From Labrenzia sp. CE80 (GTDB lineage Bacteria; Pseudomonadota; Alphaproteobacteria; Rhizobiales; Stappiaceae): 64,000 nt of DNA. Location of the stretch: NCBI RefSeq assembly GCF_009650605.1, contig NZ_WAJT01000001.1, positions 930,001 through 994,000 on the forward strand, read 5' to 3'. Shown in pieces: positions 35,958 through 43,923 of this stretch. Numbering within the stretch: position 1 is the first letter of the stretch; every line of letters starts with the position of its first letter. The translations under genes and the position numbers were made by a program. The notes under the pieces were generated by a model that saw nothing but the letters and a program-made list of their open reading frames with translations, was not told the origin of the DNA and searched no databases.

Positions 35958-37967
35958 ATGCCCGCTAGATTGTACATCAATTGTTTGGGGACGCCCAAAG
36001 TGTTGGACGACGCAGGGACCGCGGTCGCTGTGCCGACCCGCAAGGCGCTTGCAATCCTGGTTTACCTGCTCCGGACACCGGGACGTCTTGTTCCTCGCGA
36101 ACAGGTGGCAGACATTCTGTGGAGCAAGGCACCGCGGGACAAGGCGATTCAGTCTTTGCGTCAGGCTTTGCGGCAAGTGAGGCGAATCGAAGAAGCGAGC
36201 GGAGTCCGTTTTCTCGAGGCGGACAAGGGGCACGTGGGCCTGGCAGGCAGCGTGCTGGTTTCCGATTTTGGCGAGGTTTCAGAGCTGTTGGAAAGTGGCG
36301 GCGCGGCAGATTTCGAAGCTGCCCTTGCACGCATTCGCGGCCCGTTGTTGAACGGCTATGAAACGCTGGACCCTGTGTTTCAGGACTGGTTGACCATCGA
36401 GCGACAGCGCCTTTTGTCCGACTATACATCGTCTGCACTCAAGGTGGTCGATACGCTGTCGCTTCTTGAGGAGCCGGAGCGGGTCGAAGCGGGCTGTCGT
36501 TTTCTCCTGGGACTCGACAGCGCCCTGGAGCATGCACATCAGCTTTTGATCAAATTGTATCTGGTGTCAGGCCGCAAGGCCGAAGCGCACGAGCAGCTGA
36601 AGCGGTGCGAGGCTGAACTCAAGGCGCATCTTGACGCTGTCCCTGATGAAGAAACACTGAGACTTTTCAACACGCATGCTGATGCTTATGTCGAGCGATC
36701 ATCTGCAAAGACGCGCTTCGCGGTGGAGCCGGTTTCGGCGATGGCAACGGCGACCCTTTGTCATTCTGACAGACCAGACCTTATCCAGCTGCCACAGCTG
36801 ACCATTGCTTCTTTTGTAGACGCTGAGCGGCTGGACTCGCGCGCATACACGATTCTGGATGACATTCGCAGTTGTCTCGGTGCCTATCGCAATGTTCAGA
36901 TCTATGAAAATGACAATGAGACACAGGGAACTCCTCAGAAGGTCACTTATCTCGACGCAGGGGAGCTGGGCAGCTACCTGCTGCGCTTCCGCCATGATGC
37001 GCACCTGCGGTTGATCTACCTTCAACTCGAGAACCGTGTGTCTGGCCAGGTGCTTTTCAATGAAGTGATCGAGATCGAACAGGTTACCGATTTCAATCGG
37101 CTCCGTGAGGCGACTTCACAGACGGTCAACCGCATTCAGTCCCATGTGATCGGCAGGCTCCGCGCAAGGGTAGGAAAGCAACCGTTTTCCAGATGGTGCC
37201 AGGCGGAAGCGTTGTTGTGTGAATTCAGCCCTTCTGCCGATCGAAAGGCTGTTGCAATCCTTGACGAACTTCAAGCTGCCTGTCCGACCTATTCGGTTTC
37301 CTATTCCGGCAAGGCTTCTGTTGGCCTGAAGCAATTGCTGCATTACCCGGACTTTCGGACAGCGCAGACCGGATCCAAGGATGTTCTTGATCTCGCGGAG
37401 CAGGGTGTCCTTCTCGATCCCTGGCATGTGTTCAACCGGCGCATGCACGGATGGTCGCTCTTGCAGTCAGGATTTTACGAGGAAGCACGTCGGGCGTTTG
37501 CAGAAGCCGCCCGTTTGAACCCGTTTGATCCGACCAATCTCATGTCGATCGCGGAAGGCATGGCCTATATCGGTGATGTGGAGGAGGCACGGCGAAATGC
37601 CGAACGGGCGTTCTCGCTTTTCCCGGTGATCCCGCGCTTCTTCTACGAGTATCTGGCCAACATCAAATTTTCTGCTGGCGACTATACGTCTGCGCTCGAG
37701 CTTCTCGATAGGGCCCCGACAGATGGAATCTTGTCGATCACGACCCGGATCGCGGCCTTCCTTTGCTCGGGCAGGGACGGCGAGGCGAGAGATACTTTGG
37801 ATTTGCTGTCGCGCCGCCATGCAGGTCGTTTTGCTGATGTCACGCGAGATCGTCCAGAAGAGATCCTCGGCTGGCTCAACCGCATCAACCTCTATCAGGA
37901 CCCGCAGACCCGCATGCACTACAAGCGCGGTGCGGATATGGTGCGGAGCTACCTTCTGGCAAGCTAA
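35958..37967 (+). CDS. SARP/BTAD-type transcriptional regulator with TPR repeats
   Basis: 669-residue regulator. Residues 1-95 form an OmpR-like winged helix (LYINCLGTPKVLDDAGTAV...PREQVADILWSKAP..AIQSLRQALRQVRR). Residues ~100-240 are a bacterial transcriptional activation domain (WLTIERQRLL..LIKLYLVSGRKAEAHEQLKRCEAEL), the SARP layout. The middle (PQLTIASFVDAERLDSRAYTILDDI) resembles the adenylate-cyclase/TolB-like linker of HilA/CadC-type regulators, and residues ~470-650 are TPR-like helices. SARP proteins activate secondary-metabolite genes in actinomycetes. Here it is convergent with, and 20 bp from, the peptide genes and so is the likely local regulator. Confidence 0.85.
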   Translation: MPARLYINCLGTPKVLDDAGTAVAVPTRKALAILVYLLRTPGRLVPREQVADILWSKAPRDKAIQSLRQALRQVRRIEEASGVRFLEADKGHVGLAGSVLVSDFGEVSELLESGGAADFEAALARIRGPLLNGYETLDPVFQDWLTIERQRLLSDYTSSALKVVDTLSLLEEPERVEAGCRFLLGLDSALEHAHQLLIKLYLVSGRKAEAHEQLKRCEAELKAHLDAVPDEETLRLFNTHADAYVERSSAKTRFAVEPVSAMATATLCHSDRPDLIQLPQLTIASFVDAERLDSRAYTILDDIRSCLGAYRNVQIYENDNETQGTPQKVTYLDAGELGSYLLRFRHDAHLRLIYLQLENRVSGQVLFNEVIEIEQVTDFNRLREATSQTVNRIQSHVIGRLRARVGKQPFSRWCQAEALLCEFSPSADRKAVAILDELQAACPTYSVSYSGKASVGLKQLLHYPDFRTAQTGSKDVLDLAEQGVLLDPWHVFNRRMHGWSLLQSGFYEEARRAFAEAARLNPFDPTNLMSIAEGMAYIGDVEEARRNAERAFSLFPVIPRFFYEYLANIKFSAGDYTSALELLDRAPTDGILSITTRIAAFLCSGRDGEARDTLDLLSRRHAGRFADVTRDRPEEILGWLNRINLYQDPQTRMHYKRGADMVRSYLLAS

Positions 37968-37987
37968 AGGAAACGCAGCTTTAGAAT

Positions 37988-38287
37988 TCAGTTGAGGGTG
38001 TTGGGCGGAATCAGGTCTGCCAGTTGGGACAAATACTGCTCTTCGCCGGATGCCAACCGTTCTTCATTCAAGCGGTAGGGAAGAACCACAGGAGGTTTCC
38101 CGTGATCATCTTCCTGGACGACCTTGAAGTTGAACAATGCAGCTGTCTTTTCTGGAAGGCCAATACGCCGCAGTTCTGCAGCAGGATCGTCAATTAGCTT
38201 TTGCTTCAGTTCCGGGTTCACGGACGCCTCGGCCAACAGCTTTCCAAGCGCCACGATGTTTTTTTCATAGGCAGGAAAACGGGGCAT
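37988..38287 (-). CDS. NHLP-like RiPP precursor candidate 1
   Basis: 99-residue protein. The N-terminal two thirds read like a nitrile-hydratase-like leader peptide: LGKLLAEASVNPELKQKLIDDPAAELRRIGLP, then FKVVQEDDHGKPPVVLP, the leader's beta hairpin. The C-terminal 29 residues (YRLNEERLASGEEQ...) would be the core. The core has no cysteine and no double-glycine site, so a modified product is uncertain; it may be a scaffold, a second leader or a regulator instead. ATG at 38287 with AGGA 7 nt upstream. Second of two tandem genes. Confidence 0.65.
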   Translation of the reverse strand: MPRFPAYEKNIVALGKLLAEASVNPELKQKLIDDPAAELRRIGLPEKTAALFNFKVVQEDDHGKPPVVLPYRLNEERLASGEEQYLSQLADLIPPNTLN

Positions 38288-38344
38288 GTCTTTATCCTTT
38301 TGACGCTGCTCAGCAGCTAATCCATTGAACGGAAACTTTGGGAA

Positions 38345-38379
38345 TGCTCCCACCACCAAGGACGATGGCGGCGGGAGCA
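38345..38379 (-). promoter_or_regulatory. intercistronic stem-loop between the two precursor genes
   Basis: On the minus-strand RNA the arms TGCTCCCGCCGCC and GGTGGTGGGAGCA form 13 uninterrupted pairs (two of them G-U) around a 9-nt loop. On the plus strand the same two positions would be A-C mismatches, so the structure favours the minus transcript. No T run follows. Probable processing or stabilising element or partial attenuator. Confidence 0.65.
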
Positions 38380-38386
38380 CTGAGAT

Positions 38387-38650
38387 TTAGTCGGGCTGAA
38401 TGTGGTAGACGCAGGAACCGAGGGCGCGGCGTCCGAGCTCTTCCAGATAGGCCTCGTCGCCGATCTTGGCAGCGTCAACGCTTGAAGGCACGACCAGGTG
38501 CACCGTGTCAGCCGTATCGGCATAGACTTTGACATCGCCCTTGGCGGCAATGGTTTCTGCGAGTTCAGTGCGCTTTTCGCCATCCTGAATCATTGCGCCG
38601 ACCTTGGCGCCAAGTGTGAGAATGTCTTCGCGGGTGTTAAGCTGGGTCAT
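38387..38650 (-). CDS. NHLP-like RiPP precursor candidate 2 (single-Cys tail)
   Basis: 87-residue protein. Residues ~38-55, GDVKVYADTADTVHLVVP, match the C-terminal signature of NHLP leaders (charged strand, DT, HLVLP). The segment after it ends ALGSCVYHIQPD. GS at 78-79 resembles the small-residue cleavage sites of NHLP/Nif11 precursors, which would release the octapeptide CVYHIQPD with the protein's only cysteine. ATG 38650 has AAAGG 6 nt upstream. First gene of the minus-strand pair, divergent from the YcaO gene. Function inferred from leader resemblance and neighbours. Confidence 0.65.
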   Translation of the reverse strand: MTQLNTREDILTLGAKVGAMIQDGEKRTELAETIAAKGDVKVYADTADTVHLVVPSSVDAAKIGDEAYLEELGRRALGSCVYHIQPD

Positions 38651-38877
38651 GACAAGCCTTTCAAAAAGTACAGGTTGTGGATCTCCATCCCGAAATCACC
38701 GCGTGATGGCGGAGCGTCGGAAGCTCTTCTCGACGCAGGTTGCGTGTGAAAACCGTCCCATGTCCGGTCTCACCGCTCGCTCAGTCGAAAGCGCACACCG
38801 ATGCTTCGGCAAGACACGGGTAATGGCAATAATCACAGGCCGTATCGCTTGGCCTTGCAATTCAGGGTGGTCTTAGG
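38651..38877. promoter_or_regulatory. divergent promoter region, precursor genes / ycaO
   Basis: 227 bp between the divergent precursor 2 and YcaO genes, which should hold both promoters and any SARP binding repeats. I saw no convincing direct heptad repeats by eye. Confidence 0.4.
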
Positions 38878-40344
38878 GTGTGGACATCTGACCTCGACAG
38901 CGCCGAGGCCTTCGCGAACTGTCCGGATCAAAGCTTCCGGCGGTTAGCAAACATGCTGTCTAAGATGGGCAGTGCTCTGCCACTTGAGGCGCTTGAAACG
39001 TCAGCTGGTGAGGCTGCACGGTTGCTGTGTGACTGGGGAGCGTCAACCGTGGTCGGCGGGCGCTTGCAGCTTGAGGCTCCGATTACACCCGAACTGCTGA
39101 CACTCTTTGCGCCGCTGCTTGATGTTTGCCGACCTGGGTTGTTCGACACGCCGCTGCCTGGTTGTCCGCTTCAGCTTAAGGCAGGTCTTGCCGATGTCGT
39201 GGGTCCGTCTTGGGGAGATTGCGAGCCGGAAGTGCTCAAATTGGTGGCTGGTGGACAAGGGGTGGTTGGGGCACAGGCGCTCGTTTCCTGTCTCGGCGAG
39301 ATGGCGGAACGCCTCAGTCTTTTTACCCTAGGCTCGAATGATGACCGGGTTTTTGATCACGACGACGGTGGCGAAGAGCTCGCTCTCGGCTCGCTTCTTG
39401 GTTTTAGCCAGCGGCAGGAGACGGATTTGGCGCGCTCCCTTGAGGGAGCTGCCGCCCATCTTTCAGGAGATCGGATCGACTGGAACGCTTTTGACGGCCG
39501 CCGCGTTCGTATGCGCGATCTTGCGACGGGGCGAGAGGTTCAGGCTCCCGCTTTCGGTGTTCTTATGGGCGAGGGCCGCGGGCTTGGTCTCTCCGGATTG
39601 AGCCTGACCTCGACGGTCGGCGCAGCGGTCTGGTCAGAGCCTGAGGAAGCTCAGCGAAGGGCGTTGCACGAGTTGGTCGAAAGAGATGCCGTCGGTCAAT
39701 TTTGGTACAACCGCCTGGGGATAACCATTCTGGACAGGGGCGTGTGGCGAGAGTTTATCCACCGAAATTGCGAGACTTATCTGGATGAGCGGGAAAGGGT
39801 GACCACTTTTTTGCGTGTCGACACTGATTTGAGCGCCCTCGTTGTTCTTGCTGTTTCCCATGAACCCGACGGTCGTGGGGCTTGTCTGGGAGCATCCGCT
39901 GCGCCAACGGCGGAAAGTGCTGCAATGTCCGCTCTTGGGGAAATGCTCCAGGCCGAGCTGTCACTTGGTCTGATGGCACGCGCGCATAAGGATGCTCCAC
40001 CGGGCGCTCGGCTGCCGACTGCGCTTCGATATGCAGGCAACACGCGGATCGCAGAGGATCTAGGATTCTCCTCAGCGAGACCGGCAGACATCGGATCAAT
40101 GGGCGTCGTCTATGGGCCTGATGATTTGTTAGAAAGCTGCATAGAGAAGTCCCTGAATCTCTACGCTTTCAACGCAACACGTTCTGATCTTGCCATTCCC
40201 TGCGTAAAGATCATGTCTCCGGATCTTTGCTCATGGCAGCCGAGGTTTGGGAAGCCGCGACTGTTCGATGGCGTTATTGACAGAGGATGGGCTACATCCC
40301 GCGAGGATGAGAAAACCTTTGAAAACAGGCCATTTCCTTTCTAG
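38878..40344 (+). CDS. YcaO-domain protein (predicted RiPP cyclodehydratase/thioamidase)
   Basis: 488-residue YcaO enzyme, which uses ATP to activate peptide backbone amides (azoline or thioamide formation). ATP/Mg motifs are visible: SxxxExxER as SCLGEMAER at 137-145, ALHELVERDAVGQFW at 263-276, and SALGEMLQAE near 360-370. The C-terminus RPFPF recalls the proline-rich end of azoline-forming YcaOs. The N-terminal ~90 residues (LANMLSKMG..CDWGASTVVGGRLQLE) could be a small winged helix binding the leader (RRE-like). The start is uncertain: GTG 38878 lacks a good ribosome site; ATG 38956 is the alternative. No E1-like partner, TfuA or dehydrogenase gene is adjacent. Confidence 0.88.
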   Translation: MWTSDLDSAEAFANCPDQSFRRLANMLSKMGSALPLEALETSAGEAARLLCDWGASTVVGGRLQLEAPITPELLTLFAPLLDVCRPGLFDTPLPGCPLQLKAGLADVVGPSWGDCEPEVLKLVAGGQGVVGAQALVSCLGEMAERLSLFTLGSNDDRVFDHDDGGEELALGSLLGFSQRQETDLARSLEGAAAHLSGDRIDWNAFDGRRVRMRDLATGREVQAPAFGVLMGEGRGLGLSGLSLTSTVGAAVWSEPEEAQRRALHELVERDAVGQFWYNRLGITILDRGVWREFIHRNCETYLDERERVTTFLRVDTDLSALVVLAVSHEPDGRGACLGASAAPTAESAAMSALGEMLQAELSLGLMARAHKDAPPGARLPTALRYAGNTRIAEDLGFSSARPADIGSMGVVYGPDDLLESCIEKSLNLYAFNATRSDLAIPCVKIMSPDLCSWQPRFGKPRLFDGVIDRGWATSREDEKTFENRPFPF

Positions 40345-40404
40345 TCCAACAACCTTTTGAGCGCGGCTCATGCTGGTTGACAGGTCAGCGGTGCCGCGAT
40401 ATCA

Positions 40405-40431
40405 AAAACATGAGAGTAAAACTCATGTTTT
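40405..40431. repeat. perfect inverted repeat downstream of ycaO
   Basis: Ten-bp arms AAAACATGAG/CTCATGTTTT with a 7-nt AT-rich loop, 61 bp after the ycaO stop. It could be a first bidirectional terminator or a protein-binding dyad. Confidence 0.6.
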
Positions 40432-40500
40432 AGTTGCGCTCTCAATGGCTGTCACCGAGGCTCCTTCGTGAACTTCGGTCGGTCTCTGGAAACTGACTTC

Positions 40501-40528
40501 AGGCGGGTCTTCGGACTCGCCTTTTTTT
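40501..40528 (+). terminator. intrinsic terminator of the ycaO transcript
   Basis: Nine-pair stem AGGCGGGTC/GACTCGCCT (one G-U) with a TTCG tetraloop (40501-40509/40514-40522), then seven T residues. It is oriented for plus-strand transcripts. Confidence 0.9.
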
Positions 40529-40540
40529 GTCTGGGGCAGT

Positions 40541-41104
40541 TTAGCGAAGAGAGGGGCGACCGTCTGCCGCCGGACGGGAGAGGGTCATCGCCCAGAAGTT
40601 TCGCCATTTGCCATTGGATCTGACCATGCGGCCTATGCCGACGCGGGTAACATAAGGATTGAGCAGGTTCTTGTTGTGACCGGCAGAGCCCTTCCAGCCA
40701 TCCATCGCCGCATCCAGGGACGCATAGCCTGCGCCGAGGTTTTCCGCGCCGGCATAGTTGCGATAGCCGGCTTTCTCCAGCCTCTGCGAGAGACCAAAAT
40801 CACTATGGGCCCAGGTGTCCATGCTGTCGCGTTCTGCGATATGGCGCGCCATCGCAATGGAGACTTCATTCAGTGTGTCGTCGAGGGTCAGCGGATAAAG
40901 CCCGTTTGCCGCGCGGTAGCTGTTTAACTTCGCCAGCATGTCGTTGCCATCGACTGGCACATTGCTGATCACCGGCGCGTCTTCAAGTTCCTTGCCACTC
41001 TGCAATCCGCCGCAGCCGGACAATTGGAGTCCGGCGATCAAGAGCAGGGTGATCAGAATGAGGGCTCGCGGACGAGCCCCCAGAAGGTTTCGCAATGCCA
41101 TCAT
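40541..41104 (-). CDS. CAP/SCP-domain lipoprotein
   Basis: 187-residue protein with a lipoprotein signal: a hydrophobic stretch LILITLLLIAGLQLSGC ending in a lipobox with Cys near residue 31. The CAP domain follows: LNSYRAANGLYPLTLDDTLNEVSIAMARHIAERDSM, the AHSDFGLSQRLEKAGY motif, GAENLGAGYASLDAAMDGWKGSAGHNKNLLNP, with the family's His and Glu residues. Predicted to be membrane-anchored in the periplasm; its role is unknown. Coupled by a 4-bp overlap to the upstream phosphodiesterase. Confidence 0.9.
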   Translation of the reverse strand: MMALRNLLGARPRALILITLLLIAGLQLSGCGGLQSGKELEDAPVISNVPVDGNDMLAKLNSYRAANGLYPLTLDDTLNEVSIAMARHIAERDSMDTWAHSDFGLSQRLEKAGYRNYAGAENLGAGYASLDAAMDGWKGSAGHNKNLLNPYVTRVGIGRMVRSNGKWRNFWAMTLSRPAADGRPSLR

Positions 41105-41940
41105 TCAGGCTTGTCTCCAGGCCACGTCACGCCCTCGTCGGACCAGAATGGAAAGGGGCCGGGATAGTTTTCGACATACGCTGTGTGTGTCACTGTTCCG
41201 GACTTTGGCGTGTGTTGGTGCAGGAAATAGGCTGCAGGCTCGAACGAGAACATGGACGGCGAATCCTCCTTGAAGTCGAGCATCAGCTGGTGAGCAACGC
41301 TTGGCGCCAGGGTCATGATCTTACCGGCGAATGCGGCAACGATCGGCCGGTGCACATGGCCGCAGATGATGCGTTCGACATGAGTATGAGGCGCGATCAC
41401 TTCGGCAAGTGCTTCAGAGTCCATAAGACCGATGTTGTCCATATGCGGGATGCCGGTGCTCGCAGGCGGATGGTGGATCGCCAGCATCGTTGGCCGATCA
41501 TCGGCTGCCAACGTTTCGGCGAGCCAGTCGAGCTGCGCCTTGCCCAAAAGGCCATGAGGTTTTCCAGGTACATTGGAATCGAGCGCGATCAGGCGCAGCG
41601 AGCCAATATCCGCCGTGTAATAAAGCTTTTCGCCCGAAGCCTCTGAAATGCCGGGATAGTCGGAAAAGGCTGAGCGCATGCCCTCGGAGGTGTCGTGATT
41701 CCCGGGGATCATGTAGATCGGCATGGGCAATCTTGCGAGAATATGCCGGGCAAGGGCGTATTCGCGTGGATCGTCGCGATCTGTGAGGTCGCCGGTGATC
41801 ACGACGGCGTCGGGACGATGCTCGAGCCCCAGGATTGCCCGGATGGCTCGCTCCGCGAGCATGTTTGTGTCGCTGACGCGGTAGCAGGTCAGGCCGCTGG
41901 GGCGAAGGTGGAGATCTGTGATCTGGGCAATGAGTGTCAT
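41101..41940 (-). CDS. metallophosphoesterase, CpdA-like phosphodiesterase
   Basis: 279-residue calcineurin-like phosphoesterase. All metal motifs are present: QITDLHL (D-x-H), VVITGDLTDRDDPREY (GDxxD), IPGNHD, LAIHHPP and IICGHVHRP (GHxH). This arrangement is that of the class III cAMP phosphodiesterase CpdA, so cyclic-nucleotide hydrolysis is likely but not proven. The start at 41940 (MTLIAQITD) has AGGA 6 nt upstream; the frame stays open to 42036. Operon with the CAP-domain gene. Confidence 0.9.
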   Translation of the reverse strand: MTLIAQITDLHLRPSGLTCYRVSDTNMLAERAIRAILGLEHRPDAVVITGDLTDRDDPREYALARHILARLPMPIYMIPGNHDTSEGMRSAFSDYPGISEASGEKLYYTADIGSLRLIALDSNVPGKPHGLLGKAQLDWLAETLAADDRPTMLAIHHPPASTGIPHMDNIGLMDSEALAEVIAPHTHVERIICGHVHRPIVAAFAGKIMTLAPSVAHQLMLDFKEDSPSMFSFEPAAYFLHQHTPKSGTVTHTAYVENYPGPFPFWSDEGVTWPGDKPE

Positions 41941-42117
41941 GTCGGGTCCTGGTGGATGACGAGCCTTGGGGCGGGAATGACGATAACGATGCCGATGGCG
42001 GTGGCAAGCGCCTGTTTCCCTTTTCCTCTGGCTCATGTAGGAGGAAGCAGCGTGGAGCTTTACGCATCCCGTATGACAGTTTTGTCACCAGATGTATGAG
42101 TGGACGGGTCGAGCGAA

Positions 42118-43923
42118 ATGACCGAAACAACGCAGGGCGATCAAAGCAGCCCTGAAGCAGCGCCAGATTCGAGCTCAGGCGAGCGCACAGGCTCCGCCGA
42201 TCATCGCGCTGGTGGTGCCCCCGGCGAAACCCAAGTTCGGCCGCGGCCGATCTGGATGCGCCTTTTCGGACATGATCTGTCAGCACCGCTCCTTCTGCTG
42301 GTCCTGTCGATTGCTTTGTTTGCACCGGGTCAATGGACCGTTCCGCCGCTTGATCGCGACGAACCGCGGTTCACGCAAGCCACAAAGCAGATGCTGGAAA
42401 CTGGCGACTATGTCGACATTCGTTTTCAGGACGAGGCACGGCACAAAAAGCCCGTCGGCATCTATTGGCTTCAGGCTGCCTCCGTCAAATTGACCGGCCA
42501 CGACGCAAGCGCGCCGCTTTGGGCCTATCGACTACCTTCTCTCATCGGAAGCGTGCTGGCCGTTCTTCTGGCCTATTGGATGGCCCGCGCTTTCACAGGA
42601 CAACCGGCCTCGCTTCTTGTCGGACTCTTCATGGCTGCTGCCATAATTGTGGGGGTTGAGGCACGGCTAGCGAAGACCGATGCGGTTCTTTTTGCGGCGA
42701 TTTTGCTGGCTCAGGGTGCGCTGGCCCGGCTCTGGATGAGAAACACGGAACATCGTCAGTGGGGTCTCGCCTTTGTCTTCTGGACGGCACTGGCTGCAGG
42801 CGTTCTGATCAAGGGGCCCGTCGCTCCAATGGTCGTTGGGCTGACGGTCATCGCCCTTTTTGCGCTGACCAGAAAATTTCGCTGGTTCAAGGGCGCCGTT
42901 CCGCTCCTTGGCGCGCTCTGGTTTGTGCTGCTGGTCGTGCCGTGGTTTGTAGCAATCTGGATCGCGACGGACGGTACATTCTTTCAAGAAGCAATTGGCA
43001 AGGATCTGCTTGGCAAGGTCGGGCAGGGGCAAGAGGGACATGGCGCACCGCCACTGACACACCTCGGCGCGATGTTCGGCGTCTTCTGGCCACTTCCAGC
43101 CTTTGTGATCCTGTCGATCTCGACCATTTGGCGCGAGCGCGCAAGCCGGTTGGTGGTCTTTTCGGCTGCCTGGTTCCTTCCGTCCTGGGTCGTGTTCGAG
43201 CTGGTTGCGACCAAGCTTCCCCATTATACAATGCCACTGTTGCCGGCGCTGGCCTTGCCGGTGGCCGCCGCACTTGTCGATGGAGCAGGAGAAAACGCGC
43301 GGAAATCGGTGCGCTGGCTTGCCGCGATCCTGGTGGCCCTACCGCCGCTTGGTCTGGCGGTCGCCTCATTTGCCGGACCGCTGTATCTTGGCGATTGGCC
43401 GTCGCCGCCCGGTGTTGTTTTGTGCGCAATCGGTGCGGTGCTTGTCCTGTTCTCTGCCTCACGTGTTCTTGCGGGCGCTGCGCTCCACGGCGTGCCCACC
43501 GCTGTTGCGGCAAGCCTTGCCATTGCTGTTGGCTTTTGGGGCTTCGTCGGTCCGGCGCTCACAACCATCTGGGTGAGCCCGCGCTTGGTCGAAGCGATCG
43601 ATGCAGTGCCGGCATGCAATGATCCGATGGTCGTGACGAGCGGTTTTCACGAGCCGAGCTTCATCTTCCTGCAGGGCACGGACACGAAGATCGTGCCGGC
43701 CGCGCAGGCCGCAGAGTTTTTGAACGAAAACAGCGCCAATTATGCCGGTTGCCGTATTGCGGTCATAGAAAGCCGTCAGGAGGACGCGTTTCTTGGGGCT
43801 GCCAAGGCGATTGGACTTGTGCCAAAGTTGGTAAGCAGGCTAGAGGGCTTGAATATCAATGGTGGCAAACAGCTGGACATCGGTCTCTACAGGGCTGGTG
43901 CGCCGGCTGAAAAGGCTGAATGA
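42118..43923 (+). CDS. ArnT-like (GT83) integral membrane glycosyltransferase
   Basis: About 601 residues with ten or more membrane helices. The first periplasmic loop carries the acidic motif DRDEPRFTQATKQMLETGDY, followed by EARHKKPVGIYWLQ, the catalytic loop pattern of ArnT/PMT-type enzymes that take sugars from a polyprenyl phosphate donor. It would add a sugar (aminoarabinose, galacturonic acid or similar) to lipid A or another envelope glycan. The start at ATG 42118 is chosen over the GTG at 42100. It overlaps the PAP2 gene by 4 bp, so the following genes are part of the same system. Confidence 0.9.
   Translation: MTETTQGDQSSPEAAPDSSSGERTGSADHRAGGAPGETQVRPRPIWMRLFGHDLSAPLLLLVLSIALFAPGQWTVPPLDRDEPRFTQATKQMLETGDYVDIRFQDEARHKKPVGIYWLQAASVKLTGHDASAPLWAYRLPSLIGSVLAVLLAYWMARAFTGQPASLLVGLFMAAAIIVGVEARLAKTDAVLFAAILLAQGALARLWMRNTEHRQWGLAFVFWTALAAGVLIKGPVAPMVVGLTVIALFALTRKFRWFKGAVPLLGALWFVLLVVPWFVAIWIATDGTFFQEAIGKDLLGKVGQGQEGHGAPPLTHLGAMFGVFWPLPAFVILSISTIWRERASRLVVFSAAWFLPSWVVFELVATKLPHYTMPLLPALALPVAAALVDGAGENARKSVRWLAAILVALPPLGLAVASFAGPLYLGDWPSPPGVVLCAIGAVLVLFSASRVLAGAALHGVPTAVAASLAIAVGFWGFVGPALTTIWVSPRLVEAIDAVPACNDPMVVTSGFHEPSFIFLQGTDTKIVPAAQAAEFLNENSANYAGCRIAVIESRQEDAFLGAAKAIGLVPKLVSRLEGLNINGGKQLDIGLYRAGAPAEKAE

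Noticed and set aside
37988..38650. The two small proteins as nitrile hydratase subunits
   Set aside because: Much too short, no metal-binding CxxC-S-C motif, and next to a YcaO gene; only the leader-like resemblance to the alpha subunit remains.
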